NCBI RefSeq assembly: GCF_001746295.1
Contig: NZ_MJAH01000014.1
Location: 158,749-222,748 of the forward strand
Direction: 5' to 3'
From: Streptomyces sp. LUP47B
Lineage (GTDB): Bacteria > Actinomycetota > Actinomycetes > Streptomycetales > Streptomycetaceae
Length of the DNA stretch: 64,000 bases
Shown: in pieces, positions 48,074 to 57,993 of the stretch
Layout of the letters: each line of letters begins with the position of its first letter
Numbering within the stretch: position 1 is the first letter of the stretch
Made by a program: the position numbers and the translations under genes
Notes under the pieces: model-generated
Told to the model about the DNA's origin: nothing
Database searches by the model: none
What the model saw: the letters and a program-made list of their open reading frames with translations, nothing else

Positions 48074-48123
48074 GCGCCCCCGGCAGGACTCGAACCTGCG
48101 GCCAAGCGCTTAGAAGGCGCCTG
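48074..48123. repeat. attR: 50-bp direct repeat inside the intact tRNA-Arg
   Basis: Identical over all 50 bases to 28978-29027. Lies in the 3' two-thirds of the complete tRNA-Arg gene, so the tRNA stays functional after insertion. Confidence 0.95.
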
Positions 48124-48147
48124 CTCTATCCACTGAGCTACGGGGGC
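48075..48147 (-). tRNA. tRNA-Arg, anticodon TCT
   Basis: 73 nt. Acceptor GCCCCCG/CGGGGGC, D-stem GCTC/GAGC, anticodon stem GGCGC/GCGCT with loop CTTCTAA (anticodon TCT), T-arm GCAGG-TTCGAGT-CCTGC, discriminator G; CCA is not encoded. It decodes AGA codons, rare in Streptomyces. Its 3' part is the integration site of the AICE. Confidence 0.95.
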
Positions 48148-48470
48148 CGGGTGTGGTGGCCTCTGTCTTGGGGTGCCCGGGTGTGGGCCGTTCCGTGACG
48201 TTGCCGGGGACAAGGATAGGGCTCCCGCGTCCTTGTCCCTGTTGCTTCGCCTCCGTGGCTCGATGTGGAGGTTCGGTGAAGCGGTCCTGATAATCGCAGG
48301 CAGGTACGAATCGTGCATCGCTTTTGGCGCCTTGCGCCACGGGTGTTGTGCACTCGTTATGCCTGGACTGTGCCTGTGTCCCAGTCGCCCCTTCCGTCCG
48401 ATGTATTCCGTCGGCGCGCAGACATGCTCATATGCTTCAGAATTCCCCTAAAATTGGGCATTCTTCACAT
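48148..48470. other. Gap between the tRNA-Arg and the first GTPase gene
   Basis: 323 bases. It must hold the tRNA promoter (minus strand) and the promoter of the GTPase operon (plus strand). I see no gene and no clear promoter boxes. Confidence 0.45.
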
Positions 48471-50078
48471 GTGGTGACCTTGGACGTACGGCCTCAGCTG
48501 CTCGACGCACTCTCCGCCCTGCGCGACCGTGTCGCCGCCGCACGCTTTCCGCTGCCCCTGCCGGGGGCCCCACGCGCGCGTGCCAACCGCGACGAACTGC
48601 TCGCCCAGCTCGACGACTATCTGGTGCCCCGGTTGAGGGACCCCGAAGCGCCGTTGCTGGCCGTGGTGGGCGGTTCCACCGGAGCCGGCAAGTCCACCCT
48701 CGTCAACTCCCTTGTGGGACGGCGGGTGAGCGAGGCGGGCGTGCTGCGGCCGACCACGCGGACACCGGTGCTGGTCTGCCATCCGGAGGACCATCACTGG
48801 TTCAGCGGAATGCGCGTACTGCCCGACCTCACACGCGTGTGGGTGCCTCAACAGGAGGCGGGGGACGAGCTCCTGCTGCCCGGCGAGGACCCCACGCGCG
48901 TACTCCGCATCGAAACCGCCGACACCCTCCCACCGGGCCTCGCGCTCCTGGACGCCCCCGACGTCGACTCCCTGGTCGCCGACAACCGCGTTCTCGCCGC
49001 CGAACTGATCTGCGCCGCCGACGTCTGGATCATGGTCACGACGGCCGCCCGCTACGCCGACGCCGTCCCCTGGCATCTCCTGCGCACCGCCAAGGAGTAC
49101 GACGCCACGCTCGTGACCGTCCTCGACCGGGTGCCGCACCAGGTCGTCTCCGAGGTCTCGCGGCAGTACGGCGCCCTGCTCACCAAGGCAGGCCTCGGCG
49201 ACGTACCCCGGTTCACGGTGCCGGAGCTGCCCGAGTCGGCCTGGGGCGGCGGGCTGCTGCCGGCCACCGCCGTGGCGTCCCTGCGGACCTGGCTCGTCCA
49301 CCAGGTACAGGACCCCGCGGCCCGGCGGTACGCCGTCGCCCGTACGGCCCACGGGATGCTTGCCTCCCTCAAGGCCCGGATGCCCGAGCTGGCCGGCGCG
49401 GCCGCCGCCCAGCACGCGGCCGCGCTGCGGCTCACCTCCGCCGTCGAAGGGGCGTACGACAGCGAGTACGCGCGCCTGCGGGGCCGGCTGCAGGCCGGTG
49501 CCGTGCTCGCCGGTGACGCCCTCAAGCGCTGGCGGGCCTTCCCCCTGGACTGCACCGCCGCGGAGCTCCTGGACGCCCTCGTGGAAAGCCTGGCCGCCCT
49601 CCTGCTGTGCTCGGTGACCGCCGCCGACGAGCGCGTCGGCGAGGCCTGGCGGCGCGAACCGGCCGCGGCCGCGCCGGAACTGACGCACCGGGACCCGACC
49701 CCGGAGAGCGCCGAGCACCGGATCGGGATGGCCGTACGGCGCTGGCGGCGGGAGCTGGAGGAGTACGCCGAGGAGGAGATCCGCGACCTCGACCGCGGGG
49801 TGGCCCCCGACCCGGAGACGGTCGCCGCTCTCGTCGCCACCGCGCTGCTCGGCGGACGCCGGGCACGGGTCGCGGGCGAGGGGCTCGCCGAGCGGATCGG
49901 CGCTCACGGAGCCCTGCGGCTGCGCGACCGGGGCGGACGGCTGCTCGCCGAGCACCTCGACCGGGTCGTGCACACCGAACGCGAACGCCGGCTCGCCCCC
50001 CTCGACGCACTCGACGTACACCCCGAACACCAGGCCGAACTCATCGCCGCGCTGTCCGTACTGCAGAAGGAGAGGTGA
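48471..50078 (+). CDS. Dynamin/YfjP-like GTPase, first of a pair
   Basis: 535 residues from GTG 48471 (48474 also fits). An N-terminal helical region is followed by a GTPase domain: Walker A GGSTGAGKST near residue 67-76, LDAPDVDS as G3, and TVLDRVPH as the G4-like element; the C-terminal half is long and helical without clear membrane segments. Dynamin-like proteins remodel membranes; a sporulation-septum pair (DynA/DynB) is known in Streptomyces, but this gene lacks their membrane helices, so I do not name it. The next gene starts four bases later, so the two form one operon. Confidence 0.83.
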   Translation: MVTLDVRPQLLDALSALRDRVAAARFPLPLPGAPRARANRDELLAQLDDYLVPRLRDPEAPLLAVVGGSTGAGKSTLVNSLVGRRVSEAGVLRPTTRTPVLVCHPEDHHWFSGMRVLPDLTRVWVPQQEAGDELLLPGEDPTRVLRIETADTLPPGLALLDAPDVDSLVADNRVLAAELICAADVWIMVTTAARYADAVPWHLLRTAKEYDATLVTVLDRVPHQVVSEVSRQYGALLTKAGLGDVPRFTVPELPESAWGGGLLPATAVASLRTWLVHQVQDPAARRYAVARTAHGMLASLKARMPELAGAAAAQHAAALRLTSAVEGAYDSEYARLRGRLQAGAVLAGDALKRWRAFPLDCTAAELLDALVESLAALLLCSVTAADERVGEAWRREPAAAAPELTHRDPTPESAEHRIGMAVRRWRRELEEYAEEEIRDLDRGVAPDPETVAALVATALLGGRRARVAGEGLAERIGAHGALRLRDRGGRLLAEHLDRVVHTERERRLAPLDALDVHPEHQAELIAALSVLQKER

Positions 50079-50081
50079 CCG

Positions 50082-52044
50082 ATGACCGCCGTCACGGATC
50101 AGGACCACACGGAGCAGGCGGGGAACGCCGTACCGGGGGAATCGGGGGAGGGGCGGAGAGACGGGGAGAGGCCGGTCGAGGAGCCCCTGCCCGAGGTCGA
50201 GGCCCGGGCGGAGCCGGAGGGCGAGGACGAGCACGCGCGCGTGGAGACCGTGTCGGGGCCGGAGAGCGGTCCGGAACGGGACGAGGAGCGGAACGTGAGC
50301 GAGGCTCCTGGTCGTGCGCGTGCGGGACGGGGGCGGAGGCGCGGGGACGCCGGTAGCGGCTCCCCGGAGGCGGTCGCCGACGCTCCCGCCGCCGACGACG
50401 ACTCCGCGGGCGCCTGGGACGACGGGCTCATCGCGCGCCGGGTCACCGCCGAGACCGAGCAGGCCGCCGTCATGGAGGTCCGTGGGAACAACGCACCGCC
50501 CGCCGCTCCGCTCACGTACGACGGCCCCCTGCACTCCCGTCTGGACGCGCTGCGGGAGCTGGTCGGGCTCTCGCGGGCCCGGCTCGACAGCCGCACCCTC
50601 GCCGAGGCCGGCCAGGTCCTGGACGAGGCGGCCGCCCGGCGCAGGCTCTCCGGGCAGCACACCGTCGTCGCCGTCGCCGGCGCGACGGGCAGCGGCAAGT
50701 CGCAGCTGTTCAACGCGCTCGCCGGAGTGGCCATCTCGGAGACCGGCGTACGCCGGCCCACCACGGCCGCGCCGATCGCGTGCAGTTGGAGCGACGGTTC
50801 GGCCAGTCTCATCGAACGGCTCGGCATCCCGCCCCGGCTGCGGCGGCGCCCGCTGCAGAGTGCCGAGTCGGAGGCCCAGCTGCGCGGACTCGTCCTGGTC
50901 GACCTGCCCGACCACGACTCGGCCGCGGTCCAGCACCGCGAGCACGTGGACCGGATCCTGGCACTCGTCGACGCCGTCATCTGGGTCGTCGACCCCGAGA
51001 AGTACGCCGACGCGATCCTGCACGAGCGCTATCTGCGGCCCATGGCGGGCCACGCGGAGGTCATGTTCGTCGTCCTCAACCAGATCGATCGGCTGCCCGG
51101 AGAGGCCGCCGAGCAGGTCCTCGACGATCTGCGGCGGCTGCTGGACGAGGACGGGATCGCCCTCGGGGAGTACGGCGAACCGGGCGCCACGGTGCTCGCG
51201 CTGTCGGCGCTCACCGGGGACGGCGTCGGTGAACTGCGGGAAGCACTCGGCCACTTCGTCACGGAACGCGGGGCTCCCGCGCGGCGGATCGCGGCCGACG
51301 TCGACGCGGCGGCGTGGCGGCTGCACCCCGTCTACGCGACGGGCCGGCGCACCGGGTTGAGTGAGGAGGCGCGCGACGACTTCGCCGACCGGCTCGCGGA
51401 CGCGGTCGGTGCCACCGCGGCGGGCGAGGCGGCCGAACGCGCCTGGCTGCGCAACGCCAACCGCGCGTGCGGGACACCGTGGTTGCGGCTGTGGCGCTGG
51501 TTCGGGGACGGAGGAGGCGACCGCGCGCCAGCGTGTGGAGCAGGCCGTACGGACGCTCGCCGACCGGGCCTCGGCGGGACTGCCCGCGCCGTGGGCGCAG
51601 GCGGTGCGTGAGGCGGCCGTACGCGGCTCCCAGGGGCTGCCCGAGGCGCTGGACCAGCTGACGGCCCGAGCCGGGCTGCCCCCGGGCCGTCCGCCGCGGC
51701 CGGGCTGGTGGCCGGTGGCCGTACTGGCGCAGGCGTCCATGACACTCCTTCAAATCGTCGGTGGGCTCTGGCTGGTGGGCCAGATCGCCGGGGTCATGGC
51801 GCCCAATCTGGGGGTCCCGGTGCTGCTGATGGTGGCCGGCATCATCGGCGGCCCGATCGTCGAGTGGAGCTGCCGGATGGCGGCTCGGGGGCCCGCGCGG
51901 CGGTATGGCGTGGAGGCGGAACGGCGGCTGCGGGAGGCGGCGTCCGGGTGCGGGCGGGCGCGGGTGCTGGATCCGGTGGCGGCGGAGTTGCTGCGCTACC
52001 GGGAGGTCCGGGAGCAGTACGGGAGGGTCGTCGGGGTGGGGTGA
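50082..52044 (+). pseudogene. YfjP-family GTPase with C-terminal membrane helices, broken by an apparent +1 frameshift
   Basis: The gene starts at ATG 50082 with a long acidic N-terminus (about 1-145), then a GTPase domain (Walker A GATGSGKS, LVDLPDHDS, NQIDR). After WLRLWRWFG the reading frame shifts: the rest of the family sequence (EEATARQRVEQAVRTLAD, two membrane helices WPVAVLAQASM... and VLLMVAGIIGGPIVEW, and the end YREVREQYGRVVGVG) continues in the next frame from 51508 to 52044. Deleting one G at 51504-51507 restores one frame of about 654 residues. Either the gene is recently broken or the sequence has one extra G. The first frame otherwise stops at 51611. Confidence 0.8.
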
Positions 52045-52296
52045 CGGGGGTGAAGGGGGTGACAGCGGTGCGGTGACGGGTGTGGTTGCGGTGGGGGGAC
52101 GCGTGTTCATGTGGACCCGGTCCCTCGTTCGGGTGGCGGAGTTGTCCACAACCCGGGGACGGTCCACAGGGCCCAGCGGGCTCGGCCCGACGGAGGCAGT
52201 CTGGCTTCGCGGCCGTCGCGGTGACGCGGTCGGCCCGCAGACAGCAGCAGCCGTACGGGACGGGCCCGTACGCATGTCCGGGAGGGGATCCCAGCG

Positions 52297-52758
52297 ATGA
52301 ACGAGACGATGATCTGCGCGGTGGGCAACGTGGCGACACAGCCGGTGTACCGGGAGTTGGCCACCGGCGCGTCGGTGCGGTTCCGGCTGGCGGCGACCGC
52401 GCGCTATCTGGACCGTGAGAAGAACGAATGGACGGACGGGCACACCAACTTCTTCACGGTGTGGGCGAATCGCCAGCTCGCCACGAACGTGTCGGGGTCG
52501 ATCAACGTGGGTGATCCGATCGTCGTCCACGGCAGGTTGAAGGTGCGCTCGGAAGGACGCGAGGGGCAGCCGGCCTGGACCTCGGCCGACATCGACGCGG
52601 TGGCGATCGGCCACGACCTCGCGCGCGGCACCTCGGCCTTCCGGCGCACCCAGCGGCTGGAGAACGCCGTCGGGGGTGCGTCCGCGCAGCCCGAGCCGGC
52701 CTGGGAGACACCGCCGGGTGAGACCGCGGACCGACAGGAGGCCGTCGCGGTGACGTGA
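52297..52758 (+). CDS. ssbB: Single-stranded DNA-binding protein (SsbB-like)
   Basis: 153 residues: OB fold in the first 110 (MICAVGNVATQPVYRELATGASVRFRLAATARYLDREKNEWTDG, landmarks WTDGHTNFFTVWANRQLA and VHGRLKVRSEGREG), then a Pro/Glu/Ala tail without the acidic C-terminal tip of SsbA. In S. coelicolor, SsbB is a second SSB needed for chromosome segregation in sporulating hyphae; length and position fit. Start ATG 52297 follows GGGAGGGG. Confidence 0.88.
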   Translation: MNETMICAVGNVATQPVYRELATGASVRFRLAATARYLDREKNEWTDGHTNFFTVWANRQLATNVSGSINVGDPIVVHGRLKVRSEGREGQPAWTSADIDAVAIGHDLARGTSAFRRTQRLENAVGGASAQPEPAWETPPGETADRQEAVAVT

Positions 52759-53025
52759 CGTCGGCCGAGGGCGCCGCGACCCTGACCGAAGCGCGGCTTA
52801 TCGGCGAATGTGTTCCGGATGCCTCTGGTCGATTTGTCGATAAGCCCTGCGGGTGAAGGTTCTTGGCGATAACGATTCCGAGTCGGATCGATCTTCCGAC
52901 CGCATCCCCGGGAAGAGGGGGGCGGCTGCGTCCCTAGGATGCCGAACACAGCTCCCGGGGTTACTGATTCTGCTGGTGGGACCGCCACCCCGCTCGTCAA
53001 CGGGTCCTGTTCGAAGGGGAATTCC

Positions 53026-54438
53026 GTGTTTTCTGCGTTCTCTGCGCTGTCCGTGCGCGGACGGGGTGCGGCTCGCCTCGCGGCCGTCACGTTCGTCTCC
53101 GGCCTGCTCGCCGCCGGTGCCACGGTGGCCGTCGCCGACACGGCGTCCGCGGACGAGGCGGCGCAGAACCAGAGAGGGGCGACCGCCACCATAGGGGGCC
53201 TGAAGACCTACGGCGACGCGGTGATACACGACACCGCCGGCGATCTGCGGGTGCCGGCCGGGCTGTTCGAGATGTCCGTCGAGGGCGGCGGAACCCTGCA
53301 GACGTACTGCGTCGACCTCTACAACCCCACGCAGAAGGACGCCAAGTACCACGAGACCGACTGGAGCGGCACCTCACTGGGTGCCAACAAGGGGGCCGGC
53401 AAGATCCGTTGGATCCTGCAGAACTCCTATCCCCAGGTAAACGATCTCGCGGCGCTCGCCGCCAAGGCCGGTATCGCCTCGGGCTTGACCGAGCAGGACG
53501 CGGCGGCCGGCACCCAGGTGGCGATCTGGCGCTACTCGGACCACGCCGACGTGGACGCCGTCGACCCGCAGGCCGAGAAGCTCGCGGACTACCTGGAGAA
53601 GAGCGCCCGTGACGTCGTGGAGCCGGCGGCGTCGCTGACGCTCGACCCGCCGGCGGCCTCCGGCCACCCCGGCGAGCTGCTCGGCCCGGTCACGGTGCAC
53701 ACCAACGCAGCCGGCGCGACGGTCACCCCGCCGGCGGACGCGGCCACCAGCGGCGTGCGGATCGTCGGCAAGGACGGCAGGCCGGTGACCTCCGCGAGCA
53801 ACGGCAGCGAGCTCTACTTCGACGTTCCCGAGGACGCGGCGGCGGGCTCGGCCGACCTCACCGTGCAGGCCTCGACCACTGTGCCGGTCGGCCGTGCGTT
53901 CGCCTCCGAGAGCCGGAGCCAGACGCAGATCCTCGCCGGCTCCAGCGAGTCGACGGTCGCGGCGGCGGCGAGCGCGACCTGGGCGAAGGAGGGCGCCGTA
54001 CCGGCCCTCTCCGCGGCGCGGAACTGCACCGAGGGCGGCCTGGACATCACGGCCGTCAACCAGGGCGACGAGGAGTTCGGGTTCGAGCTGATGGGCACGG
54101 AGTACGCCATCGCGGCGGGCGAGACCCGCACGGTGACGGTCGCGCTCCAGGAGGACCAGGCGTACGACTTCACGATCACCGGCCCCGACGGTCTCGCCAA
54201 GCGCTTCACCGGCGTCTTCGACTGCCGCACCCGCAGCAGCGAGACGGGCGCCTCGACCCAGACGCTCAGCGAGCCCAGCCCCGCCACGGTGGCCGTCCCC
54301 ACCACCGACGTCAACCTCGCCGAGACCGGCGGCTCCGCCACCACCCCGCTGATCGCCGGTACCGCCATCGCCCTGGTGGTGATCGGGGGCGCGGCCCTGG
54401 TCCTCACCGGCAGGAAGCAGAACCGGGCACAGGACTGA
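53026..54438 (+). CDS. Sortase-anchored surface protein with an internal thioester (TQXA) domain
   Basis: 470 residues from GTG 53026. Signal peptide 1-40 (cleavage near ASA). Residues about 55-205 form a thioester domain: the Cys of TYCVDLY and the Gln of GTQVAIW are the bond-forming pair, as in class I TED adhesins that cross-link to host or polymer amines. Two Ig-like or prealbumin-like modules follow, then a Ser/Thr linker and the sorting signal LAETG near residue 434 with a hydrophobic helix and RKQNRAQD tail. Covalently wall-bound in this genus, probably in aerial or substrate hyphae. Confidence 0.9.
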   Translation: MFSAFSALSVRGRGAARLAAVTFVSGLLAAGATVAVADTASADEAAQNQRGATATIGGLKTYGDAVIHDTAGDLRVPAGLFEMSVEGGGTLQTYCVDLYNPTQKDAKYHETDWSGTSLGANKGAGKIRWILQNSYPQVNDLAALAAKAGIASGLTEQDAAAGTQVAIWRYSDHADVDAVDPQAEKLADYLEKSARDVVEPAASLTLDPPAASGHPGELLGPVTVHTNAAGATVTPPADAATSGVRIVGKDGRPVTSASNGSELYFDVPEDAAAGSADLTVQASTTVPVGRAFASESRSQTQILAGSSESTVAAAASATWAKEGAVPALSAARNCTEGGLDITAVNQGDEEFGFELMGTEYAIAAGETRTVTVALQEDQAYDFTITGPDGLAKRFTGVFDCRTRSSETGASTQTLSEPSPATVAVPTTDVNLAETGGSATTPLIAGTAIALVVIGGAALVLTGRKQNRAQD

Positions 54439-54471
54439 CCGCGGCGCGTCGGTGCCGGGCACAATGGCGTC

Positions 54472-54837
54472 ATGACCAAGCCATCCGCATCACCGGCGCG
54501 TCACACCTCCTCGGACTCGGCGCTGTCCCTGTGGTCGCAGGACTCGGTTCTTTCGATCGGCTCGGTGGGCTCGGTTCTGTCGATCGGCTCGGTGGGCTCG
54601 GCGCTCTCGGTCGGCTCGATCGGCAGCGCCCTGTCCGTCGGCTCGATCAGCTCGGCCCTGTCGCTGATCTCGGCGGGGTCCTGGCTGAGCACGGGGTCGC
54701 TGCTGTCGGCGCAGTCGAAGTGGTCGGTGCTGTCGTGGCGCACGTCCCACGGGCTGATGCGGTCCGCGGGTGCGGTGGGGGCGGTGGCTGTGGGCGCCGC
54801 CGTGTTGCTGGCCGTGCGGCGCGGCTCTGACGACTAG
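54472..54837 (+). CDS. Small SLSxGS-repeat protein with a C-terminal membrane helix
   Basis: 121 residues from ATG 54472. Residues about 18-90 follow a 10-residue period with S-L-S-(V/I)-G-S in each turn (SVLSIGSVGS, SALSVGSIGS, SALSLISAGS), which would fold as a short beta-solenoid with Ser ladders. Then a basic segment (SWRTSHGLMRS) and a membrane helix near 100-118 end the protein. Short beta-helical proteins of this style are known in actinomycetes but have no agreed function. It lies 33 bases downstream of the sortase-anchored gene, so it may share its promoter. Confidence 0.72.
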   Translation: MTKPSASPARHTSSDSALSLWSQDSVLSIGSVGSVLSIGSVGSALSVGSIGSALSVGSISSALSLISAGSWLSTGSLLSAQSKWSVLSWRTSHGLMRSAGAVGAVAVGAAVLLAVRRGSDD

Positions 54838-55236
54838 GGGCTGCCCGTCAGGGGTTGCGGGGCGGCTCGCGCGTCGACGAACCGGGTCGTGAGGTGCTGG
54901 GCGGCGCCGGGAATGACGGCCCAGGCGGCGATCTGCGGGCCGGCGACGAGATCACTCGGACCGGGAATGAGCGCGCCCCCGTCTGGGCTCCCACGGTCCC
55001 TCCCCGATGGTCACCGTCCATGACGCTCGGCCCCGCGTATCGGGCCGCCCTGGGCCGTCCGAGGTCACCCGAGGCCGACCCACGGCGACCGACAGTGACA
55101 GTCGGCCCACAGCCGCCGACGACGAACCCCCAGGTCACAGCCCCCCGACCAAACGGGTTACCACCCAAGGGTGGACCTCAGGCAAGATGGGGTGTATCTG
55201 CCCACTGCCAGATCTCAAGTTGCCGGACGGTTTCTC
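54838..55236. other. Gap of 399 bases ahead of ettA
   Basis: No supported gene. Open frames on both strands lack ribosome sites and proper codon bias. The right end must hold the ettA promoter and a leader; I see no riboswitch or clear promoter box. Confidence 0.45.
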
Positions 55237-56901
<1,665 letters not shown>

Positions 56902-56903
56902 TC

Positions 56904-57317
56904 TTGCGGCACATCTACCGCTGCCCGCTGCGCTGGGCGGACATGGACGCGTACGGCCACGTCAACAACGTGGTCTTCCTCCGCTACCTGGAGGAAGCCC
57001 GTATCGACTTCCTGTTCCGCCCGGAGAAGGACTTCAAGCAGGGGTCCGTGGTGGCACGCCATGAGATCGACTACAAGCGGCAGCTGGTCCACCGGCACGC
57101 GCCCGTGGACATCGAGCTGTGGATCACCGAGATCCGGGCGGCGTCCTTCACCATCACCTACGAGGTCAAGGACGGCGACGACGTCTACGTCCGGGCCTCG
57201 ACGGTGATCGTGCCGTTCGACTTCGAGGCCCAGCGGCCGCGCCGGATCACGGCGGAGGAACGGGAGTTCCTCGAGGAGTACCGGGACGACGACGAGGAGG
57301 AGGCCGTCGCCGCATGA
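56904..57317 (+). CDS. Hotdog-fold acyl-CoA thioesterase (4HBT)
   Basis: 137 residues from TTG 56904, two bases after the ettA stop. Hotdog signature RWADMDAYGHVNNVVFLRYLEEARIDF: the Asp of WADMD and GHVNN are the catalytic and binding residues of the YbgC/YbaW group. It hydrolyses small acyl-CoA thioesters. The C-terminal tail is acidic (RDDDEEEAVAA). Follows ettA and precedes a hypothetical gene, all in one transcript. Confidence 0.87.
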   Translation: MRHIYRCPLRWADMDAYGHVNNVVFLRYLEEARIDFLFRPEKDFKQGSVVARHEIDYKRQLVHRHAPVDIELWITEIRAASFTITYEVKDGDDVYVRASTVIVPFDFEAQRPRRITAEEREFLEEYRDDDEEEAVAA

Positions 57318-57982
57318 CGGTGCTCCACCTCGCCGACGAGGGGGAGGCCGCGGACCTCGCCGCCTTCCTCTCCCGGCTGCTGCACTACGACCGCTCGGCC
57401 GCGGTCCGGCTCCAGGGGGCCGGTACCGCGCTCGCCGTCTTCGGACGTCCGCCGTCCTTCGAGGTGCTGGCGATCCGGGCGGTGCGGCTGGCCAAGCCGT
57501 ACGAGAACGGGCTCGACGTCACGCTCGACGTGACCGTGTCCGCCGGGGAGCTCCTCGAGTCCGTCGACGAGGGCGCGGGCACGGCCGTCGTGCCGCAGGC
57601 GGTGACCGGTCCGCCGTGGGCCGGGGTACTGCCACCGCGTGGCGGGTGGCAGGCGGTCGCCGGGTTGCCGGGGCCTGAGGCACTGCGGGCGCTCGTGCAC
57701 GCCGGGGTCGCCGAATTCCGGTCCCGTACCGAGGAGTTGGACCCCGAGACGCGTACGCGGGCCGAACTCGACCGGCTCGGGCGGGAGATCTGGTCCCGCA
57801 CCGTGGCGGACACACGGCTTCCCGTGCGGGCCGTGCACGCGGCCCAGTCCCTGGGTTTCCTGCGCTCCGGCGGGGAATTGGCGCTCTTCTCGTCGGGGGC
57901 GTGGCTGCGGCTTCGTACGCCCTACGGCTCGATCGCCGTACGGCAAGGGGGACTTGGGACCCTCGGCGTCAGCGTGCGCTGA
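57314..57982 (+). CDS. Hypothetical protein of the ettA operon
   Basis: 222 residues from ATG 57314, overlapping the thioesterase stop by four bases (ATGA). Soluble, mixed alpha/beta: LHLADEGEAADLAAFLSRLLHYDRSAAVRLQG, VSAGELLESVDEGAG and RLPVRAVHAAQSLGFLRSGGELALFSSG as landmarks. I recall similar proteins after the ettA-thioesterase pair in many Streptomyces; function unknown. Confidence 0.75.
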   Translation: MTVLHLADEGEAADLAAFLSRLLHYDRSAAVRLQGAGTALAVFGRPPSFEVLAIRAVRLAKPYENGLDVTLDVTVSAGELLESVDEGAGTAVVPQAVTGPPWAGVLPPRGGWQAVAGLPGPEALRALVHAGVAEFRSRTEELDPETRTRAELDRLGREIWSRTVADTRLPVRAVHAAQSLGFLRSGGELALFSSGAWLRLRTPYGSIAVRQGGLGTLGVSVR

Positions 57983-57993
57983 TCGGCCGACCG

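Larger units (their letters stand above)
28978..48123. mobile_element. 19.1-kb actinomycete integrative and conjugative element (AICE), pSAM2 type
   Basis: The element lies between a 50-bp direct repeat that is the 3' part of tRNA-Arg(TCT); the complete tRNA is at the right end, next to int. One unit from 28978 to 48073 is 19,096 bases. All AICE functions are seen in a block: KorSA-like repressor with operators, pif-like Nudix, pra-position regulator, TraSA (FtsK/SpoIIIE translocase), spread genes, RepSA rolling-circle initiator, Xis and Int. The left 10.5 kb is cargo. AICEs excise, replicate as rolling circles, and transfer as double-stranded DNA using the single TraSA protein. Confidence 0.93.

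Noticed and set aside
48465..51740. 1091-codon open frame on the minus strand opposite the two GTPase genes
   Set aside because: The plus strand carries recognisable GTPase motifs, start sites and normal family length in this interval. The minus frame has no recognisable domain and arises from the third-position G+C bias of the plus-strand genes.
48471..52044. Naming the two GTPases dynA and dynB
   Set aside because: The first protein lacks the C-terminal membrane helices expected for the sporulation dynamins and neither matches their known lengths well; the neighbourhood does not prove the assignment.
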